From NCBI RefSeq assembly GCF_023516575.1, contig NZ_JAMGBE010000003.1, positions 575,803 to 639,802 of the forward strand: 64,000 nt of DNA, written 5' to 3'. The position numbers and the translations under genes are program-made. Below, piece after piece: positions 1-9,276 of the stretch; position 1 is the first letter of the stretch, and each line of letters begins with the position of its first letter. Under the pieces are notes generated by a model. That model did not search any database. It was not told the origin of the DNA and worked only from the letters and a program-made list of their open reading frames with translations. The stretch is from Sphingomonas hankyongi (lineage in GTDB: Bacteria; Pseudomonadota; Alphaproteobacteria; Sphingomonadales; Sphingomonadaceae).

Positions 1-220
1 TAAGCGAGCTGCCTTTCTTGCCGTCGATCACGCCTGCGGTGAATCCTGCAGCATCAAGAAGCACTTGAGCGTGGAAGGTCTCGCCATCAATCGGCGATCC
101 CTTGGTTCCAGGAGCGACCCAGGCTTTGGACTTGGAGGCGCTCGAAGGCTCGGATTTCTGCGCAACGGCGGCAGCGCTGAGCGTTGCTCCGGCGGCGATG
201 GCAATCAGGACGGCACGCAA
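1..220 (-). CDS. L,D-transpeptidase-like protein, N-terminal fragment (3' end outside window)
   Basis: Only the first ~73 codons are present. They encode a signal-peptide-like N-terminus (alanine-rich hydrophobic stretch ending near an AVAQ cleavage site), a Lys/Ser-rich linker, then a segment reading HAQVLLDAAGFTAGVIDGKK. That segment matches the start of the peptidoglycan-binding-like domain found in many sphingomonad YkuD-type L,D-transpeptidases. I place the start at the TTG at 220 because a GAGGAG Shine-Dalgarno lies 7 nt upstream; a GTG at 235 is in frame. The inferred role is periplasmic peptidoglycan crosslinking, but the catalytic domain is not visible, so the family call rests on the N-terminal motif alone. 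Confidence 0.55.
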   Translation of the reverse strand, partial: MRAVLIAIAAGATLSAAAVAQKSEPSSASKSKAWVAPGTKGSPIDGETFHAQVLLDAAGFTAGVIDGKKGSSL

Positions 221-348
221 CGCAACTCTCCTCACGAATGATGGTTCGGGGTTGCAACGATGGAGAGTTCAACTGTTTCCCACGCACGCCGCGGAGGAGA
301 TCACGAGGCCCGGACGCTAAGTCGATGTTCGCTCAGCTGAACCGCCGA

Positions 349-622
349 TCAGCTTTCTTCGGTCGGAGCATTATCGTTCTCGCTGATCTCATCTGAACCG
401 AGCTGGCCATGACCATGATAGCCTGGGTTCGACTTTCCGCCGTGAAAGCCGCTTTCCTCCTTACCGCTGTGCGGGTTTGGGATAAGGCCCTCCGCCGGAC
501 TCGCCCGAATCATCGCCAGCTTCCGCATCCGGCGATTTGCGCGCCGCTAGGTCGCCTTCCTCGGCCGGATTCGGCGTGCGTTCCCCGACATCTGTCGATT
601 TGGGATTCTCGTCCTGGGTCAT
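349..622 (-). pseudogene. Small hydrophilic protein gene interrupted by a +1 frameshift
   Basis: An ATG at 622 with a good AAGGAG ribosome site opens a 53-codon frame (acidic, Pro/Gly-rich) that stops at 461 right after GGGPYPKPAQR. If one base is removed from the CCCAAACCC run near 475, translation continues as YPNPHSGKEESGFHGGKSNPGYHGHGQLG and onward to a TGA at 349, giving a protein of about 90 residues. The joined sequence resembles small Gly/His-rich sphingomonad proteins I recall with a conserved HGGxSxxxYxGHGQLG-like tail. The break could be a sequencing error, a genuine mutation or slippage in the homopolymer run. Function unknown. It follows thiE on the same strand after 44 nt. Confidence 0.55.
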
Positions 623-666
623 GATCGCTCCTTCGACGATCCAACCGTCGAGGGCTGGCGTCGTTC

Positions 667-1332
667 CTAAAGCGCGAGCACATCCTGGAATACTGCGACG
701 GCCGCCGCAGGATCGTCCCTGCCCCATACAGACTGGCAGACGGCGAGGAAGTCTGCGCCGGCTTTGACGAGGGGCGCTGCATTCTCTGGCGTGATCCCGC
801 CGATTGCCACGCACGGGATCTCGAACAGAGTGGCCCACCAGCTCAATATAGAAGGATCGGGCCTGTGGTCGGATGGCTTGGTCATCGTCGGATAGAAGGC
901 GCCGAATGCGACATAGTCCGCTCCGGCCTCACCCGCATCCATCGCGAGATGGCGGCTATCGTGGCATGTCTTCCCTATCTGCGCCGCGGGACCGAGCGCA
1001 GCGCGCGCTTCGCGTATGTCGCCGTCACTCTGTCCGAGGTGCACGCCGTCCGCGCCGAGCCGTTTGGCGAGCGCAATGCTGTCGTTGACGATAAAGGCGG
1101 CGCCGGCATCTGAACAAAGGCGTTGAAGCGGCTCGGCAAGCCGCGCCAGCTCATGCTCGACAACGCCCTTGACGCGCAGCTGGAATGCAGTGGCCAAGCC
1201 CGGCTCGAGCGCAGCCTTCAGCCGATCGGGAAATCCGCCGCCGACGTCCTGCGGGCTGATGAGATACAGCTTCGCAGGCTCACGGCGTTCCGGGGCCGGG
1301 AAGTCGATAGGGTCGTATTCGGACTCGTCCAC
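667..1332 (-). CDS. thiE: Thiamine phosphate synthase (ThiE-like)
   Basis: A 221-residue TIM-barrel protein of the ThiE/TenI family, which joins HMP-pyrophosphate and the thiazole phosphate to make thiamine monophosphate. Visible family blocks are ADGVHLGQSD, a glycine-rich IGKTCHDS segment, GADYVAFGAFYPTMTK and the phosphate-binding VAIGGITPENA near the C-terminus. About 20 acidic/Pro-rich residues precede the barrel, an extension beyond the minimal family length. It is the last gene of the tkt-gap-pgk-fba-thiE run, starting 2 nt after the fba stop, so it is probably co-transcribed with the sugar-phosphate genes. A TenI-like variant without synthase activity cannot be excluded. Confidence 0.85.
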   Translation of the reverse strand: MDESEYDPIDFPAPERREPAKLYLISPQDVGGGFPDRLKAALEPGLATAFQLRVKGVVEHELARLAEPLQRLCSDAGAAFIVNDSIALAKRLGADGVHLGQSDGDIREARAALGPAAQIGKTCHDSRHLAMDAGEAGADYVAFGAFYPTMTKPSDHRPDPSILSWWATLFEIPCVAIGGITPENAAPLVKAGADFLAVCQSVWGRDDPAAAVAVFQDVLAL

Positions 1333-1334
1333 CG

Positions 1335-2234
1335 TCAGGCAGGAACCCGCGCGACCGACGCTTCATGGATTTCGTCGATGGCTTGTCCGAGCGTGCGGTC
1401 GAACTCCTCGTCCGTCTGGCCGTGACGCAGGTCGGAGAGCAGGGCACGGCTAAAGCTCGCGATCATTCCGGGGTTCTTGGCGAGCTCGCGACACGCTTCG
1501 TCGCGGCTGAACCCGCCGGAGAGTGCAACGACACGCAATACCTTGGGGTGATCGACCAGCGGCTGGAACAGGCCGGGTTCGGCCGGAATGGTGAGCTTCA
1601 GCATGACCTGTTCGCCCGGGGCGATTGTATCGAGCTGCTTCAGGATTTCCTGCAGCAGGATGCGATCCGCGGCATCACGCTCCGGACTTTTGATGCTCAC
1701 CTCGGGCTCAACAATGGGCATCATGCCGTGCGCGAGCACCTGACGCGCCACCTCAAACTGCTGGGCGACAACAGCGGCGATCCCCGCCTGGTTCGCCAAG
1801 TTGATGACGGAACGTTCCTTGGTCCCGAACACACCCAGGCCCTTGGCGCGGGTCAGCAAATCGTCGAGACCGGGGTTCGGCTTCATCATCTGGACGCCGT
1901 TCGCCTCGTCTTCGAGACCCTTGTCGATCTTGATAAAGGGCACGATGCCGAGGTCGATCAGGGCCTGAGGCGTCGGCTTCCCGGCGACCTGGCCATCCAT
2001 GGTGCGTTCAAACAGGATCGCGCCAATCACCTTGCCGCTCCCGAACGACGGGGAGGTGATGATGCGCGAGCGCATCTGATGGATAAGCGCGAACATCTCC
2101 TCGTCGTTCGACCAGGCACCCTCTTCGATACCGTAACCCTTGAGCGCCTTGGGCGTGGATCCTCCGGATTGGTCGAGGGCGGCGATGAAGCCGTTCCCGT
2201 CGCGAATTTTCGTCGTCATCTCAGACTGATTCAT
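1335..2234 (-). CDS. Class I fructose-bisphosphate aldolase
   Basis: A 299-residue class I (Schiff-base) aldolase of the bacterial type. It cleaves fructose-1,6-bisphosphate to dihydroxyacetone phosphate and glyceraldehyde-3-phosphate. The N-terminus [15 protein letters not shown], the [11 protein letters not shown] block and the strand with the expected Schiff-base lysine (MLKLTIP, about Lys213) are all present, as is the C-terminal SGGFSRDEA phosphate-site segment. I start it at the ATG at 2234 (GAGG six bases upstream), which overlaps the end of pgk by 14 nt; the longer frame to 2312 lies inside pgk and is unlikely. An in-frame ATG at 2219 is an alternative. Part of the glycolysis/Calvin-type sugar phosphate operon. 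Confidence 0.9.
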   Translation of the reverse strand: MNQSEMTTKIRDGNGFIAALDQSGGSTPKALKGYGIEEGAWSNDEEMFALIHQMRSRIITSPSFGSGKVIGAILFERTMDGQVAGKPTPQALIDLGIVPFIKIDKGLEDEANGVQMMKPNPGLDDLLTRAKGLGVFGTKERSVINLANQAGIAAVVAQQFEVARQVLAHGMMPIVEPEVSIKSPERDAADRILLQEILKQLDTIAPGEQVMLKLTIPAEPGLFQPLVDHPKVLRVVALSGGFSRDEACRELAKNPGMIASFSRALLSDLRHGQTDEEFDRTLGQAIDEIHEASVARVPA

Positions 2235-3450
2235 GTCTTGCCTCTTGCTGCTGTTCGAGAGCCGCGACGCCCGGAAGCGTGCGCCCTTCCATCCATTCCA
2301 GGAACGCCCCACCGGCAGTGGAAACGAACGTAAAATCTTGCGTCACGCCCGCGTGATTGAGCGCGGCAACAGTATCGCCGCCCCCCGCGACGGACACCAG
2401 AGATCCTTCCTTCGTAAGTGCAGCCGCGGTTTGCGCCAGAGCCACTGTCGCGGCATCGAAAGGCGGCGTTTCGAAGGCGCCAAGCGGGCCGTTCCACACC
2501 AGGGTTCGGCAGGTCTTCAGCGCATCCGCGAGCGCCTCTACTGCAGCCGGACCGACGTCGAGGATCATCTCGTCGGCGCCGACTTCATGCACGTTCACCG
2601 TACGCAGACTCGGCGGATTCGCCGCGAATTCCTTCGCGACGACAACGTCATACGGCAGATGGATCGTGCACCCCGCCGCATCTGCCTGGTCGAAGATCGC
2701 GTTGGCTTCGCCGGTCAGCTCGTGTTCGCACAGGCTCTTGCCGACGCTGATACCGCGGGCGGCGAGGAAGGTGTTTGCCATGCCGCCGCCAATGATGAGG
2801 TGATCGACCTTCGAGACCAGATGTCCGAGCACGGCGAGCTTCGTGGAGACCTTTGCTCCGCCGACGACGGCAGCCACAGGGCGCTCAGGCGAACCGAGAG
2901 CTTTCTCCAATGCTTTGAGTTCGGCCTCCATTGCGCGTCCTGCGAAGCTCGGCAGCAGGTGCGCAACGCCCTCTGTGGAAGCATGCGCGCGGTGTGCGGC
3001 AGAGAAAGCGTCATTGACGTAGAAGTCACCTAGCGCGCCGATCGCCTCGGCCAGGCCGCGATCGTTCTTTTCCTCGCCCAGGTGAAAGCGGGTGTTCTCC
3101 AGAATCCCGATATTGCCTGGCAACATCGTGGCGATCGCCCGCTGCGCCTCCGGGCCCTGGCAGTCCTCGATGAAGCGCACGGAACGCCCCGCAAGCCGGT
3201 GCAAAGGCATCACGAGCTGCGCAGTCGACATGTCCGGCCTCTTTTCGCCCTTGGGCCGGCCGAAGTGAGACAGCAGCAATACGATCGCGCCGCGGTCCGC
3301 CAACTCGAGAACGGTGGGCAGCATGGCCCGCAAACGCGTGTCGTCGGTGACGCGGGCGCCGTCCATCGGCACATTGAGGTCGACGCGGACCAGCACCTTC
3401 TTGCCGGTCAAATCCTCCGGCAGGTCGTCGAGGGTCTTGAACCCGCTCAC
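2221..3450 (-). CDS. pgk: Phosphoglycerate kinase
   Basis: A 409-residue enzyme making ATP and 3-phosphoglycerate from 1,3-bisphosphoglycerate. The N-terminal signature [11 protein letters not shown], the substrate-binding [28 protein letters not shown] and the nucleotide-binding [12 protein letters not shown] and [13 protein letters not shown] motifs are all intact, and the length is normal for the family. Start is a GTG at 3450, one base after the gap stop codon, so translation is probably coupled. Its 3' end overlaps the start of fba by 14 nt. Confidence 0.97.
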   Translation of the reverse strand: MSGFKTLDDLPEDLTGKKVLVRVDLNVPMDGARVTDDTRLRAMLPTVLELADRGAIVLLLSHFGRPKGEKRPDMSTAQLVMPLHRLAGRSVRFIEDCQGPEAQRAIATMLPGNIGILENTRFHLGEEKNDRGLAEAIGALGDFYVNDAFSAAHRAHASTEGVAHLLPSFAGRAMEAELKALEKALGSPERPVAAVVGGAKVSTKLAVLGHLVSKVDHLIIGGGMANTFLAARGISVGKSLCEHELTGEANAIFDQADAAGCTIHLPYDVVVAKEFAANPPSLRTVNVHEVGADEMILDVGPAAVEALADALKTCRTLVWNGPLGAFETPPFDAATVALAQTAAALTKEGSLVSVAGGGDTVAALNHAGVTQDFTFVSTAGGAFLEWMEGRTLPGVAALEQQQEARHESV

Positions 3451-3451
3451 C

Positions 3452-4459
3452 TTAGCCGAGCTTGGCCATCGCGCAGGCCGTATCGATCATTCGGTTCGAG
3501 AAGCCCCACTCATTGTCGTACCAGCTGACGACGCGGACGAGCTTGCCGTCGATCACGGCCGTCTCGAGGCTATCCACCGTCGAGCTGGCCGGCGTGTGCA
3601 TGAGGTCGATCGAAACCAGCGGCTCATCGGTATAGTCGAGAATACCCTTTAGGCGCCCGCTCTCGCTTGCGGCCTTGAGGATCTGGTTGACCTCCTCGCG
3701 GGTTGTGTCGCGCCCAGGGGTGAATGTTAGGTCCACCAGGCTCACGTCGGGTACCGGAACCCGTATCGCCGAACCGTCGAGCTTGCCTTTCAGCTCGGGG
3801 AGAACTTCGCCCACCGCGCGCGCAGCGCCCGTCGTCGTGGGGATCATCGACATCGCCGCCGCACGGGCACGGCGCAGGTCGGAATGGATCTGGTCGAGGA
3901 TCTTCTGGTCGTTGGTGTAGGCGTGGACCGTCGTCATCAGCCCGCGCTCAATGCCGAGCGCGTCGTTGAGCACCTTGGCGACGGGTGCCAGGCAGTTGGT
4001 CGTGCAGGATGCGTTGGAGACGATCGTGTGCTCGGCAGAGAGCTTGTCGTCATTGACGCCATAGACGACCGTGAGATCGACGCCTTTCGCCGGAGCAGAG
4101 ATCAGGACGCGCTTTGCCCCGGCATTGGTGTGCTTCTGGGCGCTTTCGCGATCCGTGAAAAAGCCGGTGCATTCGAGCACGATCTCGATGCCCTGGTCAC
4201 GATGCGGGAGCTGCGCAGGGTCCTTTACCGCCGTGACGTGGATGCGCTTGCCGTCGACGACGATGTCATTGCCCTCGGCCGCCACCTCGCCCGGGAACTT
4301 GCCATGCACGCTGTCGTGCTTGAACAACCAGGCGTTGGCCTTGGCATCGGCGAGGTCGTTGACGCTGACGAGGTTCAGCCCACAGTCGGGACGCTCCAGG
4401 ATCGCGCGAGCGACCAACCGCCCGATGCGGCCGAAGCCGTTGATTGCAACTTTCGTCAT
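3452..4459 (-). CDS. gap: Type I glyceraldehyde-3-phosphate dehydrogenase
   Basis: A 335-residue NAD(P)-dependent enzyme that oxidises and phosphorylates glyceraldehyde-3-phosphate. The Rossmann start [15 protein letters not shown], the catalytic-cysteine block [12 protein letters not shown] and the C-terminal [13 protein letters not shown] are intact. The ATG shares a 4-nt ATGA overlap with the transketolase stop codon, so gap sits second in the tkt-gap-pgk-fba operon and is probably translationally coupled to tkt. The cofactor preference cannot be read with certainty from sequence alone. Confidence 0.97.
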   Translation of the reverse strand: MTKVAINGFGRIGRLVARAILERPDCGLNLVSVNDLADAKANAWLFKHDSVHGKFPGEVAAEGNDIVVDGKRIHVTAVKDPAQLPHRDQGIEIVLECTGFFTDRESAQKHTNAGAKRVLISAPAKGVDLTVVYGVNDDKLSAEHTIVSNASCTTNCLAPVAKVLNDALGIERGLMTTVHAYTNDQKILDQIHSDLRRARAAAMSMIPTTTGAARAVGEVLPELKGKLDGSAIRVPVPDVSLVDLTFTPGRDTTREEVNQILKAASESGRLKGILDYTDEPLVSIDLMHTPASSTVDSLETAVIDGKLVRVVSWYDNEWGFSNRMIDTACAMAKLG

Positions 4460-6444
4460 TGAATTCCTCTTTGCTTCATGAAGTCGGTGACGCTCCGCGC
4501 CACGGCATCAGGGGTGAGCCCGAAATACTCGAATGCATCTTTCGCCGGCGCGGAGACCCCAAACCGATCGATCCCGATGCGGAGGCCGTGCAGACCCGTA
4601 TAGCGCTCCCATCCGAACGTGGTCCCCGCTTCGATCGATACGCGGAGAATTTCGCGGTTGCTGACGTCGGGAAGGATATCCTCGCGATAATCTGCGGACT
4701 GCGCGTCGAAACGCTCCGTGCAGGGCATGGACACAACGTCGGTACCAATGCCTTGCCCTTCAAGCAGCTTTGACGCTTCTAGCGCGAGGTGCACTTCAGA
4801 TCCGGTCGCAATCAGGATCACCTTTCGAGGTTGCCGAGCCGGCTTGAGCCGATAGGCGCCACGAGCCGAAAGATTTTCGGCCGCGGCCTCGGTACGCACG
4901 AGCGGCACATTCTGGCGCGTCAATGCGAGCACGCTTGGCTCTTCGCTCGCCAAGGCCAGCGCCCAGCATTCTGCGGTTTCGACTGCATCGGCAGGACGGA
5001 ACACCTCCAGCTGCGGCATGGCGCGCAAGGACTGCAGATGCTCGATCGGCTGGTGCGTCGGTCCGTCCTCTCCCAATCCGACACTGTCGTGGGTCATCAC
5101 ATAGATGACCCTCGCCTTTTGCAGCGCGGAAAGGCGGATCGCCGGACGCGCGTAGTCGGTGAATACGAGGAAAGTGCCGCCGTACGGGATCACGCCCCCG
5201 TGCAGGGCCATGCCGTTCATGGCGGCGGCCATCCCGAACTCGCGGATGCCGTAATAGACGTAACGGCCGCCGTAATTTTCCGGGGTCAGCGGCTCCAGCG
5301 CCTTTGTCTTCGTGTTGTTCGAGCCGGTGAGATCGGCCGACCCGCCCACCGTGCTCGGAATTGCAGCATTGATCGCGCCCAACGCCATCTCAGACGCCTT
5401 GCGGGTCGCGACGGGCTTGGGGTCCGCAAGGAGCGTATTTATGTGAGGCTTGAGCCAGCTATCGTCGACTGAGCCGGCCATCCGGGCAACGAACTCGTCC
5501 TTATGGCCGCTCTTTTCGAGCCGTTGGCGCCATTCCGCGTGCTCAGCCCCGCCGCGCTCGCCGGCCTTGCGCCACGCAGCGAGAACGTCGTCCGGAACGG
5601 TGAACTCCCTGGGCTCCAGGCCCAGTTCCTTACGCGCCGCCTCGACCTCATCCTTGCCTAGCGCCGCTCCGTGCGTGGCCGCAGTGCCCTGCATGTTCGG
5701 TGCGCCATAGCCAATGATGGTCTTGCACCGGATTAGGGTCGGCCTTTCATCGGCAGTTGCGGCCGCGATCGCCTTGCTCACCTTGCCGGCGTCGAGACCG
5801 TCGCATTCGATCGTGTGCCAGCCTGCAGCCGCATGTCGCGCCATCACATCTTCGCTTCGCGAAAGATCCGTGGAGCCGTCGATGGTGATGCGATTGTCGT
5901 CCCACAGGACGATCAGGCGTCCGAGCTTCAGATGCCCAGCCAGGCCGATCGCCTCGTGATTGACGCCTTCCATCAGGTCGCCGTCCCCGGCGATCACGAA
6001 GGTGCGGTGATCGACCAGATCATCGCCGTAGATGGCGTTGAGGTGACGCTCGGCAATGGCCATCCCGACCGCCATCGCCACGCCCTGTCCAAGCGGGCCG
6101 GTGGTGACCTCCACGCCGGGCAGCTCGAAATTCTCCGGATGCCCCGCGGTTGGACTGTGGAGCTGCCGGAAATGCCTTATGTCATCGAGCGTCGGGCGTT
6201 CGTAGCCGGTCAGGTACAGCAGGGCATATATGAGCATGGAGCCGTGACCGGCCGACAGGACGAAGCGGTCGCGGTCCGGCCAATGCGGGTCCTTCGGATC
6301 GAATTTCAGATGCTTCGTGAAAAGCGCAGTCGCCGCGTCGGCCATGCCCATGGGCATGCCCGGATGGCCGCTGTTGGCGGCTTCGACCGCATCCATCGCG
6401 AGTGCGCGAATGGCGTTGGCGAGGCGGCGTTGGGTCGGCTGCAT
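4456..6444 (-). CDS. tkt: Transketolase
   Basis: A 662-residue thiamine-diphosphate enzyme that moves two-carbon units between sugar phosphates in the pentose phosphate pathway. The N-terminal [21 protein letters not shown], the ThDP-binding [13 protein letters not shown] region and the pyrimidine-domain segment [19 protein letters not shown] are present. The start at 6444 (MQPTQRRL) has a GGAG five bases upstream and agrees with the family N-terminus; the open frame extends 35 codons further without family resemblance. It is the first gene of the sugar-phosphate operon, and the promoter should lie in the 172-nt divergent gap before 6617. Confidence 0.96.
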   Translation of the reverse strand: MQPTQRRLANAIRALAMDAVEAANSGHPGMPMGMADAATALFTKHLKFDPKDPHWPDRDRFVLSAGHGSMLIYALLYLTGYERPTLDDIRHFRQLHSPTAGHPENFELPGVEVTTGPLGQGVAMAVGMAIAERHLNAIYGDDLVDHRTFVIAGDGDLMEGVNHEAIGLAGHLKLGRLIVLWDDNRITIDGSTDLSRSEDVMARHAAAGWHTIECDGLDAGKVSKAIAAATADERPTLIRCKTIIGYGAPNMQGTAATHGAALGKDEVEAARKELGLEPREFTVPDDVLAAWRKAGERGGAEHAEWRQRLEKSGHKDEFVARMAGSVDDSWLKPHINTLLADPKPVATRKASEMALGAINAAIPSTVGGSADLTGSNNTKTKALEPLTPENYGGRYVYYGIREFGMAAAMNGMALHGGVIPYGGTFLVFTDYARPAIRLSALQKARVIYVMTHDSVGLGEDGPTHQPIEHLQSLRAMPQLEVFRPADAVETAECWALALASEEPSVLALTRQNVPLVRTEAAAENLSARGAYRLKPARQPRKVILIATGSEVHLALEASKLLEGQGIGTDVVSMPCTERFDAQSADYREDILPDVSNREILRVSIEAGTTFGWERYTGLHGLRIGIDRFGVSAPAKDAFEYFGLTPDAVARSVTDFMKQRGIQ

Positions 6445-6616
6445 CAGGGCTCCGGCAATGGGGTTCGGCGGCGCCGGGAACTCATGGCGGCCGCGCGGCC
6501 CCATTAGCCGCCCTGCCGGTGGCGTCAAATTGTGCAGCTTCCGCCGCAACGACCGAGCAGTGACGCTTGCCCGGAAACGCTAAAGTTCGTAGCGGATTGG
6601 AATGGACGATGGAGGA

Positions 6617-6778
6617 ATGTCCTCAGCATTGGATCGCGCCGACCAGGCGCTCCAGCGGATCGAGCGAGCCTTGGCTGGCCGGCAGGCGGCAGTCCCCGCG
6701 CGCGATGAAGAGCTTCGCGCCAAGGTGCGCGAAGTCGTCGAAGAGCTCGATGAATTGATTCGGGAGGCAGCGGCTTGA
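6617..6778 (+). CDS. Small coiled-coil-type protein upstream of zapA
   Basis: A 53-residue, Ala/Arg/Glu-rich, predicted helical protein (SALDRADQALQRIERALAG, then EELRAKVREVVEELDELI). Small helical proteins with this heptad-like pattern commonly precede zapA in sphingomonads. The stop TGA overlaps the zapA ATG, indicating coupling and suggesting a link to the divisome, though this is only context. The start is uncertain: GGAGGA sits directly against the ATG at 6617, and an in-frame ATG at 6602 could be used instead. Confidence 0.6.
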   Translation: MSSALDRADQALQRIERALAGRQAAVPARDEELRAKVREVVEELDELIREAAA

Positions 6779-7104
6779 TGGCGGCCATGATCGACCTGTC
6801 CATCGCCGGGCGCACGTACCAGGTCGCATGCCGCGAAGGAGAGGAGGAAAATCTCCGTGCCGCGGCCCGCCTGGTAGACGGAAAAAGCCGCGAGGCGCTC
6901 GCCGGGCTAGGCTCTCTTAGCGAAGCTCGCCAGTTCCTGTTCGCTTCGCTGCTGCTTGCCGATCAGCTGATCGACAATCGACCCGACGCCGAGCCGCCAG
7001 CTCAATCGGCACCGGATCCGGAGCTCGTCAGTCGCGCCGAGACACTCGCCAATCGTCTCGAGTCGCTCGCGGCACGGCTTGAGAACGAGGCATCTGCGTC
7101 TTAA
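6778..7104 (+). CDS. zapA: Cell division protein ZapA
   Basis: A 108-residue protein of the ZapA family, which crosslinks FtsZ filaments at the division ring in the cytoplasm. The N-terminal half IDLSIAGRTYQVACREGEEE and LRAAARLVDGK matches the conserved globular head, and the C-terminal half (ETLANRLESLAARLEN) is a coiled-coil stretch. I use the ATG at 6778, which overlaps the preceding stop codon. The location directly upstream of the 6S RNA and the 5-formyl-THF cyclo-ligase is the classic proteobacterial zapA-ssrS-ygfA arrangement. Confidence 0.9.
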   Translation: MAAMIDLSIAGRTYQVACREGEEENLRAAARLVDGKSREALAGLGSLSEARQFLFASLLLADQLIDNRPDAEPPAQSAPDPELVSRAETLANRLESLAARLENEASAS

Positions 7105-7105
7105 A

Positions 7106-7245
7106 TAGACCTCGACGGGCACTACCCGGTGCGCGCCTTCGGAAAATCCCTGAGGCGATATGATCCACTTGGGAGCTGTCCCTGCCCGGATTCCGGTCCG
7201 GATCACACGGCACCCACCTGACGTTTTGGCGTCAGAGGATTTTAG
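7106..7245 (+). ncRNA. ssrS: 6S RNA (SsrS), approximate ends
   Basis: The gap between zapA and the 5-formyl-THF cyclo-ligase carries a GC-rich structured segment. Its ends pair: CCTCGACG at 7110-7117 is complementary to CGTCAGAGG at 7230-7238 with one bulge. Between them lie further complementary arms and a relatively open centre, as expected for 6S RNA, which mimics an open promoter and sequesters sigma70 RNA polymerase. Gene order strongly supports the call. Exact 5' and 3' ends are estimates. Confidence 0.8.
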
Positions 7246-7301
7246 GGCAAACGGCCACGGTGGTCCCGTCACCCCCTTTCTCTCCCGGCCCGCGGCCTGA
7301 A

Positions 7302-7889
7302 ATGGAGCCGCTGTCCAAGGAGTCGCTACGGCGGATCGCACTCGACGCGCGGAAGGCGTTCCTTTCTACGCTGTCGGACGCGGAGCGGACTCGCCTGGAG
7401 CAGAAGCTTGCCGAGCATCTCACCTGGCTATGCGCCGGAGCGCGAGTCGTTGGCGGCTATGCCCCCCTTGGGTCTGAAATCAGCCCGAAACTGGCGACCG
7501 AGGAAGCCCGGGCCGTGGGCGCGATCGTGGGCTATCCCGCCTTCGACAACCCAGCCAAGCCGTTCAAATTCCGTGCTGGGGACCCTCTCGAACCGGGTCC
7601 GTTCGGCATTCTGCAGCCGAAGAAGTCCGCCCCGATCGTCGAGCCCGACCTTGTTCTGATCCCCTTGCTTGCAATCGATCATCGCGGAACGCGGCTTGGC
7701 CGCGGCAAGGGGCATTATGACCGGGCGCTCGTGCGCCTCAAGAAATCGAAGGCGCGACTGGTCGGCCTGGGATGGCAGCTGCAGCGCCTCGATCAGGAGA
7801 TTCCAGCCGACGAGTGGGACGTGCCGCTGGATGCATTCGCCTCCCCGGAGGGGGTCGAATGGTTTCGCCAGGCCCCGCTTCCGTTCTAG
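7302..7889 (+). CDS. 5-formyltetrahydrofolate cyclo-ligase
   Basis: A ~195-residue enzyme of the MTHFS/YgfA family that converts 5-formyl-THF to 5,10-methenyl-THF with ATP. The N-terminal SKESLRRIALDARKAFL, the substrate segment VGGYAPLGSEIS and the signature LGRGKGHYDRALVRLK are clear. I start it at the ATG at 7302; the frame also runs to a GTG at 7260, close to the 3' end of the 6S RNA, and neither start has a strong ribosome site. Being downstream of 6S RNA it is probably co-transcribed with it. Confidence 0.9.
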   Translation: MEPLSKESLRRIALDARKAFLSTLSDAERTRLEQKLAEHLTWLCAGARVVGGYAPLGSEISPKLATEEARAVGAIVGYPAFDNPAKPFKFRAGDPLEPGPFGILQPKKSAPIVEPDLVLIPLLAIDHRGTRLGRGKGHYDRALVRLKKSKARLVGLGWQLQRLDQEIPADEWDVPLDAFASPEGVEWFRQAPLPF

Positions 7890-7900
7890 TGCCCGCGCGC

Positions 7901-8119
7901 ATGACACCTTCGACCCGGCCGCTCATCGGAATCGCCCTGATTCTCCTTCTCATCATGCTATGGGCGGCGTTGGTCGCAAGTCTCGCCCCCTTCGTCGGAA
8001 CCTGGCCTGTTCTCGTTCAGGCTCCATTCTATCTCATTATGGGAATAATATGGATCATCCCATTGAAACCGTTGGTGAGATGGGTTCAGACGGGCCACTT
8101 CAAGGCACCTTCGAAGTGA
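7901..8119 (+). CDS. DUF2842-type small membrane protein
   Basis: A 72-residue protein with two hydrophobic helices: LIGIALILLLIMLWAALVAS and an amphipathic-to-hydrophobic APFYLIMGIIWIIPLKPLVRW that ends in a conserved-looking IPLKPLxRWMQTG-type tail. This pattern matches the DUF2842 family of alphaproteobacterial inner-membrane proteins, whose function is not known. It begins 11 nt after the cyclo-ligase stop. A GTG at 7889 overlapping that stop codon is an alternative start. Confidence 0.75.
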   Translation: MTPSTRPLIGIALILLLIMLWAALVASLAPFVGTWPVLVQAPFYLIMGIIWIIPLKPLVRWVQTGHFKAPSK

Positions 8120-8160
8120 GCAGTTGAAGCAGCTGTATTAGAAGAGTATTACAGGCGGGC

Positions 8161-9276
8161 ATGTCCGAAGCAATGACACTTTCTCACCCCCTCGCGGGGC
8201 TCAAGGATCGTGCGGCGCAGTTGAAACTTCGCGCGGCGAAGCTTTGGCGCTCGCATCCGCGCGAGGCGGTCGGCTTCGGCGTTCTGGGCCTTGCCGTCGC
8301 CGTGGCCGTTGGCGGTGCCGCCCACTCTACTCCGGACGTCCAGCCGGCGGTGGCGCCTCCTGCTCCGCCCCCGATGCTGATACGCCAACTGGCGCCGGAG
8401 AAGGCGCTGCAGGTGAACGAGCAAATCCCGATTGCAGTGGGGCCGAATCCTGCTGCCGCACCGTTCGTGTTCAAGGGTGACAAGACGGCGCGCGCGCGCG
8501 CGCTCGAATGCCTCACGAGCGCGGTCTATTACGAAGCCGGGCAGGAAAGCACGGACGGACAGCGCGCCGTGGCGCAGGTCGTGCTGAACCGCGTCAGACA
8601 TGCGGCATTCCCGGCGAGCGTATGCGGTGTCGTCTATGAGGGATCGACCCGGGCGACCGGCTGCCAATTCACCTTTACCTGCGACGGATCGCTTTACCGA
8701 GGCCCGGACGCCGCCGGCTGGCGCCGTGCGTATCACGTCGCCGAAGCCGCGCTGGCCGGCTCCGTTTACGCGCCTGTCGGAAACGCGACGCATTATCACG
8801 CCAACTATGTGGTGCCCTATTGGGCGTCGACGCTGGCAAAAAATGCAGTGGTCGGCGCGCATATCTTCTACCGCTGGGCAGGCGGATGGGGACAATCGGC
8901 AGCATTCACGAAAAATTATGCGGGGCGCGAGCCGAACGCTGAAGCTCTGAAAACCGCAGCCCTCGCCGCGGAGGCCGCGACTGCTTACCAGTCGCCGTCG
9001 ACCGTCGCCGAAGCAGTGAACGAGATTCCAGGCGCCCAGGCCCTTCCGCTCAAGCCATCGATGCGTGGCGACAAGCAGGTTGCGGTACGCTTCAACCTCG
9101 TCGCTCGAGAAGCGTCCGAGAAGGTTGAGCACAAGGAATATGTCGAGAAGTTCAGCGCTTCCGACAACCTGCGTTGGACGCTGTCAGGCGACAGTGCAGC
9201 GAGCACGGAGCAGCCGCTCGGTAGCGCAACCTCGGCCGCCGGCGGAAGCGCAGCCGGGGCGACCGCACAGCGTTAG
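8161..9276 (+). CDS. SleB-type cell wall hydrolase
   Basis: A 371-residue protein with one membrane-anchor/signal segment (about residues 38-55, GFGVLGLAVAVAVGGAA), a proline-rich linker and a Hydrolase_2 (SleB) domain around residues 112-225. Family landmarks are LTSAVYYEAGQESTDGQRAV with the catalytic glutamate, VLNRVRH, GCQFTFTCDG and NATHYHANYV. These enzymes cleave peptidoglycan glycan strands (lytic transglycosylase-like). The C-terminal ~120 residues are low-complexity and poorly conserved. Its stop overlaps the convergent DnaJ-domain gene by 4 nt. Confidence 0.88.
   Translation: MSEAMTLSHPLAGLKDRAAQLKLRAAKLWRSHPREAVGFGVLGLAVAVAVGGAAHSTPDVQPAVAPPAPPPMLIRQLAPEKALQVNEQIPIAVGPNPAAAPFVFKGDKTARARALECLTSAVYYEAGQESTDGQRAVAQVVLNRVRHAAFPASVCGVVYEGSTRATGCQFTFTCDGSLYRGPDAAGWRRAYHVAEAALAGSVYAPVGNATHYHANYVVPYWASTLAKNAVVGAHIFYRWAGGWGQSAAFTKNYAGREPNAEALKTAALAAEAATAYQSPSTVAEAVNEIPGAQALPLKPSMRGDKQVAVRFNLVAREASEKVEHKEYVEKFSASDNLRWTLSGDSAASTEQPLGSATSAAGGSAAGATAQR

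Noticed and set aside
1365..2333. Plus-strand open frame of 322 codons across fba
   Set aside because: Antisense of class I aldolase, which has all its motifs; shadow frame from high GC.
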